Below, piece by piece: positions 6,450 through 7,231 of a stretch of 7,231 nt of DNA (the stretch's first letter is position 1; every line of letters starts with the position of its first letter). Position numbers and translations under genes: made by a program. The notes under the pieces were generated by a model. The model made no database searches. It had not been told where the DNA came from and saw only the letters and a list, made by a program, of their open reading frames with translations. This stretch comes from Oligoflexales bacterium (GTDB lineage Bacteria > Bdellovibrionota_B > Oligoflexia > Oligoflexales > CACXFL01): positions 1 through 7,231 of the forward strand of contig JANQHA010000655.1 of the NCBI GenBank assembly GCA_028282865.1, written 5' to 3'.

Positions 6450-6902
6450 CTAGAATGTTACAGGCACTGGGGCGTAAGAGCAACATACCCACCTATAGCT
6501 AGCTTGGGTCAAGCAGAAGTATAGATCGTTACCCGACTCCGTAGTGCTCAAAGTACAGTTAACAGCTGCTGCATTAACATTTACCTCCGGCCAACTACCA
6601 TCTGGGCAATTGCCAAAATCAAATATTTCATCCTTAACAAGGTCTTCGGCGTCATCGATAGCCTCTTGTTGGGCTTCTGCTAAAGTGCCACTAGGTGAAT
6701 GAGTGCCACTAGTGGGCGAAAGATAGCCGGAGCCTGAGTTACCGGTGCTCTCAGTTTGATCTGGGCAAGTCGGCCACTCCTCTGGGGTCGGTGGTGGTGG
6801 CGGCGTAGGGGGATCCTGGGGCGAATTTGCATTCGCAGTGATTGTCGAGACAGCAAAAGCCAATGCTAATGCCGATAACAACGCTAAAAATGATGCTTTC
6901 AT
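6450..6902 (-). CDS. Exported proline-rich, six-cysteine hypothetical protein
   Basis: I do not recognise this 150-residue protein. It has a clear Sec signal peptide: MKAS, a hydrophobic core at about 5-18, and likely cleavage after ANA at residue 25. The mature protein of about 125 residues opens with a proline/threonine linker (30-40, including five consecutive prolines). A Ser/Thr/Gly-rich segment (50-74) and a short acidic helix (about 74-93) follow, then a compact C-terminal part. It has six cysteines, C46, C99, C116, C130, C140 and C141, an even number that suggests disulfides in the periplasm or outside the cell. There is no lipobox and no second membrane segment. AGGAG (about 6908-6912 on the minus strand) lies five bases before the ATG. 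Promoter and terminator both lie close by, so it is a complete single-gene unit. Confidence 0.82.
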   Translation of the reverse strand: MKASFLALLSALALAFAVSTITANANSPQDPPTPPPPPTPEEWPTCPDQTESTGNSGSGYLSPTSGTHSPSGTLAEAQQEAIDDAEDLVKDEIFDFGNCPDGSWPEVNVNAAAVNCTLSTTESGNDLYFCLTQASYRWVCCSYAPVPVTF

Positions 6903-6947
6903 ACTAACTCCTTGTACAGTAGAAATGAACTAAATGGGTGATTTAAA

Positions 6948-6976
6948 ATTTTACAAGGTTGAAATTTACCTGGCAA
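6948..6976 (-). promoter_or_regulatory. Sigma70-type promoter for the six-cysteine exported-protein gene
   Basis: On the minus strand TTGCCA (-35, 6971-6976, five of six consensus bases) and TAAAAT (-10, 6948-6953, five of six) are separated by exactly 17 bases. Transcription would start near 6941, leaving a leader of about 38 bases with the ribosome site at its end. Confidence 0.7.
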
Positions 6977-7028
6977 GAAGAGGAGGAAAATTTTTACAGT
7001 ATCTTTATCAATAGATAACATCTTTCGT

Positions 7029-7056
7029 AAAAAGCAATACAACTCTAACTTTGCTT
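7029..7056 (-). terminator. Weak terminator-like hairpin after the CWC gene
   Basis: On the minus strand AAGCAA (7056-7051) pairs with TTGCTT (7037-7032) and runs on into TTT, making a five-base T run with the end of the stem. It lies 19 bases after the TAA of the right-edge gene. The stem is short, A/T-rich and has a 13-base loop, so the call is tentative. Confidence 0.35.
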
Positions 7057-7075
7057 AAAACGTATTTAAAGGGGC

Positions 7076-7231
7076 TTATTCACCACTCTTAGTCATAATC
7101 AATAGCTCCAAGCATTTGGGGCACAGGCAAGCAGCTTCATCCGAAGCATCTGGTACTGGAATGACCTTGGCCAAATCAAAACACCAGCACCTTTCGTCTG
7201 GAGCATCAGCCTTACAGATAAACTCTTTATC
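7076..7231 (-). CDS. Cysteine-rich CWC family protein (partial, 5' end outside window)
   Basis: The minus-strand frame is open from the right edge to a TAA at 7076-7078 and gives the last 51 residues of a protein whose start lies beyond the window. The visible part reads FICKADAPDERCWCFDL (4-20 of the fragment), then PVPDASDEAACLCPKCL (25-41). This CWC pair, then a short acidic stretch and CLCxxCL, is the signature of the small cysteine-rich CWC family, usually 60-90 residues and probably metal-binding, of unknown function. The family's N-terminal CPxC pair would lie outside the window. Six cysteines are visible (C6, C15, C17, C35, C37, C40 of the fragment). No signal peptide can be judged. 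Confidence 0.8.
   Translation of the reverse strand, partial: DKEFICKADAPDERCWCFDLAKVIPVPDASDEAACLCPKCLELLIMTKSGE

Noticed and set aside
5437..6902. ATP-grasp ligase plus Cys-rich small exported protein as a ribosomally made, ATP-grasp-modified peptide system.
   Set aside because: The genes are convergent with separate signals, the small protein has a Sec signal peptide rather than a core-peptide repeat, and no transporter or maturation partner is present.

Overview
The window looks like an ordinary chromosomal stretch of a Gram-negative bacterium with moderate GC (low to mid 40s per cent by eye, not computed). It holds seven protein genes: six complete, and one cut by the right edge. Nothing resembles a phage, transposon, CRISPR array, RNA gene or toxin-antitoxin module. 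The Gram-negative reading rests on a clear lipobox lipoprotein, two other Sec-exported proteins, good Shine-Dalgarno sites and a sigma70-like promoter. The valyl-tRNA synthetase is not of the E. coli type: it has a zinc-ribbon insert and an HSDRSK-type linker. Together with the composition of the lipoprotein this makes me think of Bdellovibrionota or another deep branch rather than an enteric gammaproteobacterium, but that is inference.

Layout: positions 1-227 have no convincing gene and carry a strong hairpin at 114-139. A phosphinothricin/methionine-sulfone-type GNAT acetyltransferase (234-773, +) follows, then a small exported protein of unknown function (887-1408, +). A bidirectional-looking terminator (1427-1457) separates that gene from the convergent valS (1541-4204, -). 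A 286-bp divergent intergenic region separates valS from an Asp/Asn/Gly-rich lipoprotein (4491-5219, +). This region holds a possible valS promoter and two sets of inverted repeats. The lipoprotein gene ends at a clear intrinsic terminator (5245-5270).

Next is a stand-alone ATP-grasp ligase of the DcsG/RimK-like type (5437-6303, +). It converges on a proline-rich, six-cysteine exported protein (6450-6902, -), which has its own sigma70-like promoter (6948-6976) and terminator (6397-6425). At the right edge is the C-terminal half of a cysteine-rich CWC-family protein (7076-7231, -).

The genes do not form a pathway. Most are single transcription units with their own terminators, mixing housekeeping (valS), small-molecule modification (GNAT, ATP-grasp) and cell-envelope or secreted proteins of unknown role. 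The least understood parts are the three exported proteins, the ATP-grasp enzyme with no visible partner, and the possible alternative RNA folds ahead of valS and the lipoprotein. I see no clear new multi-gene system.
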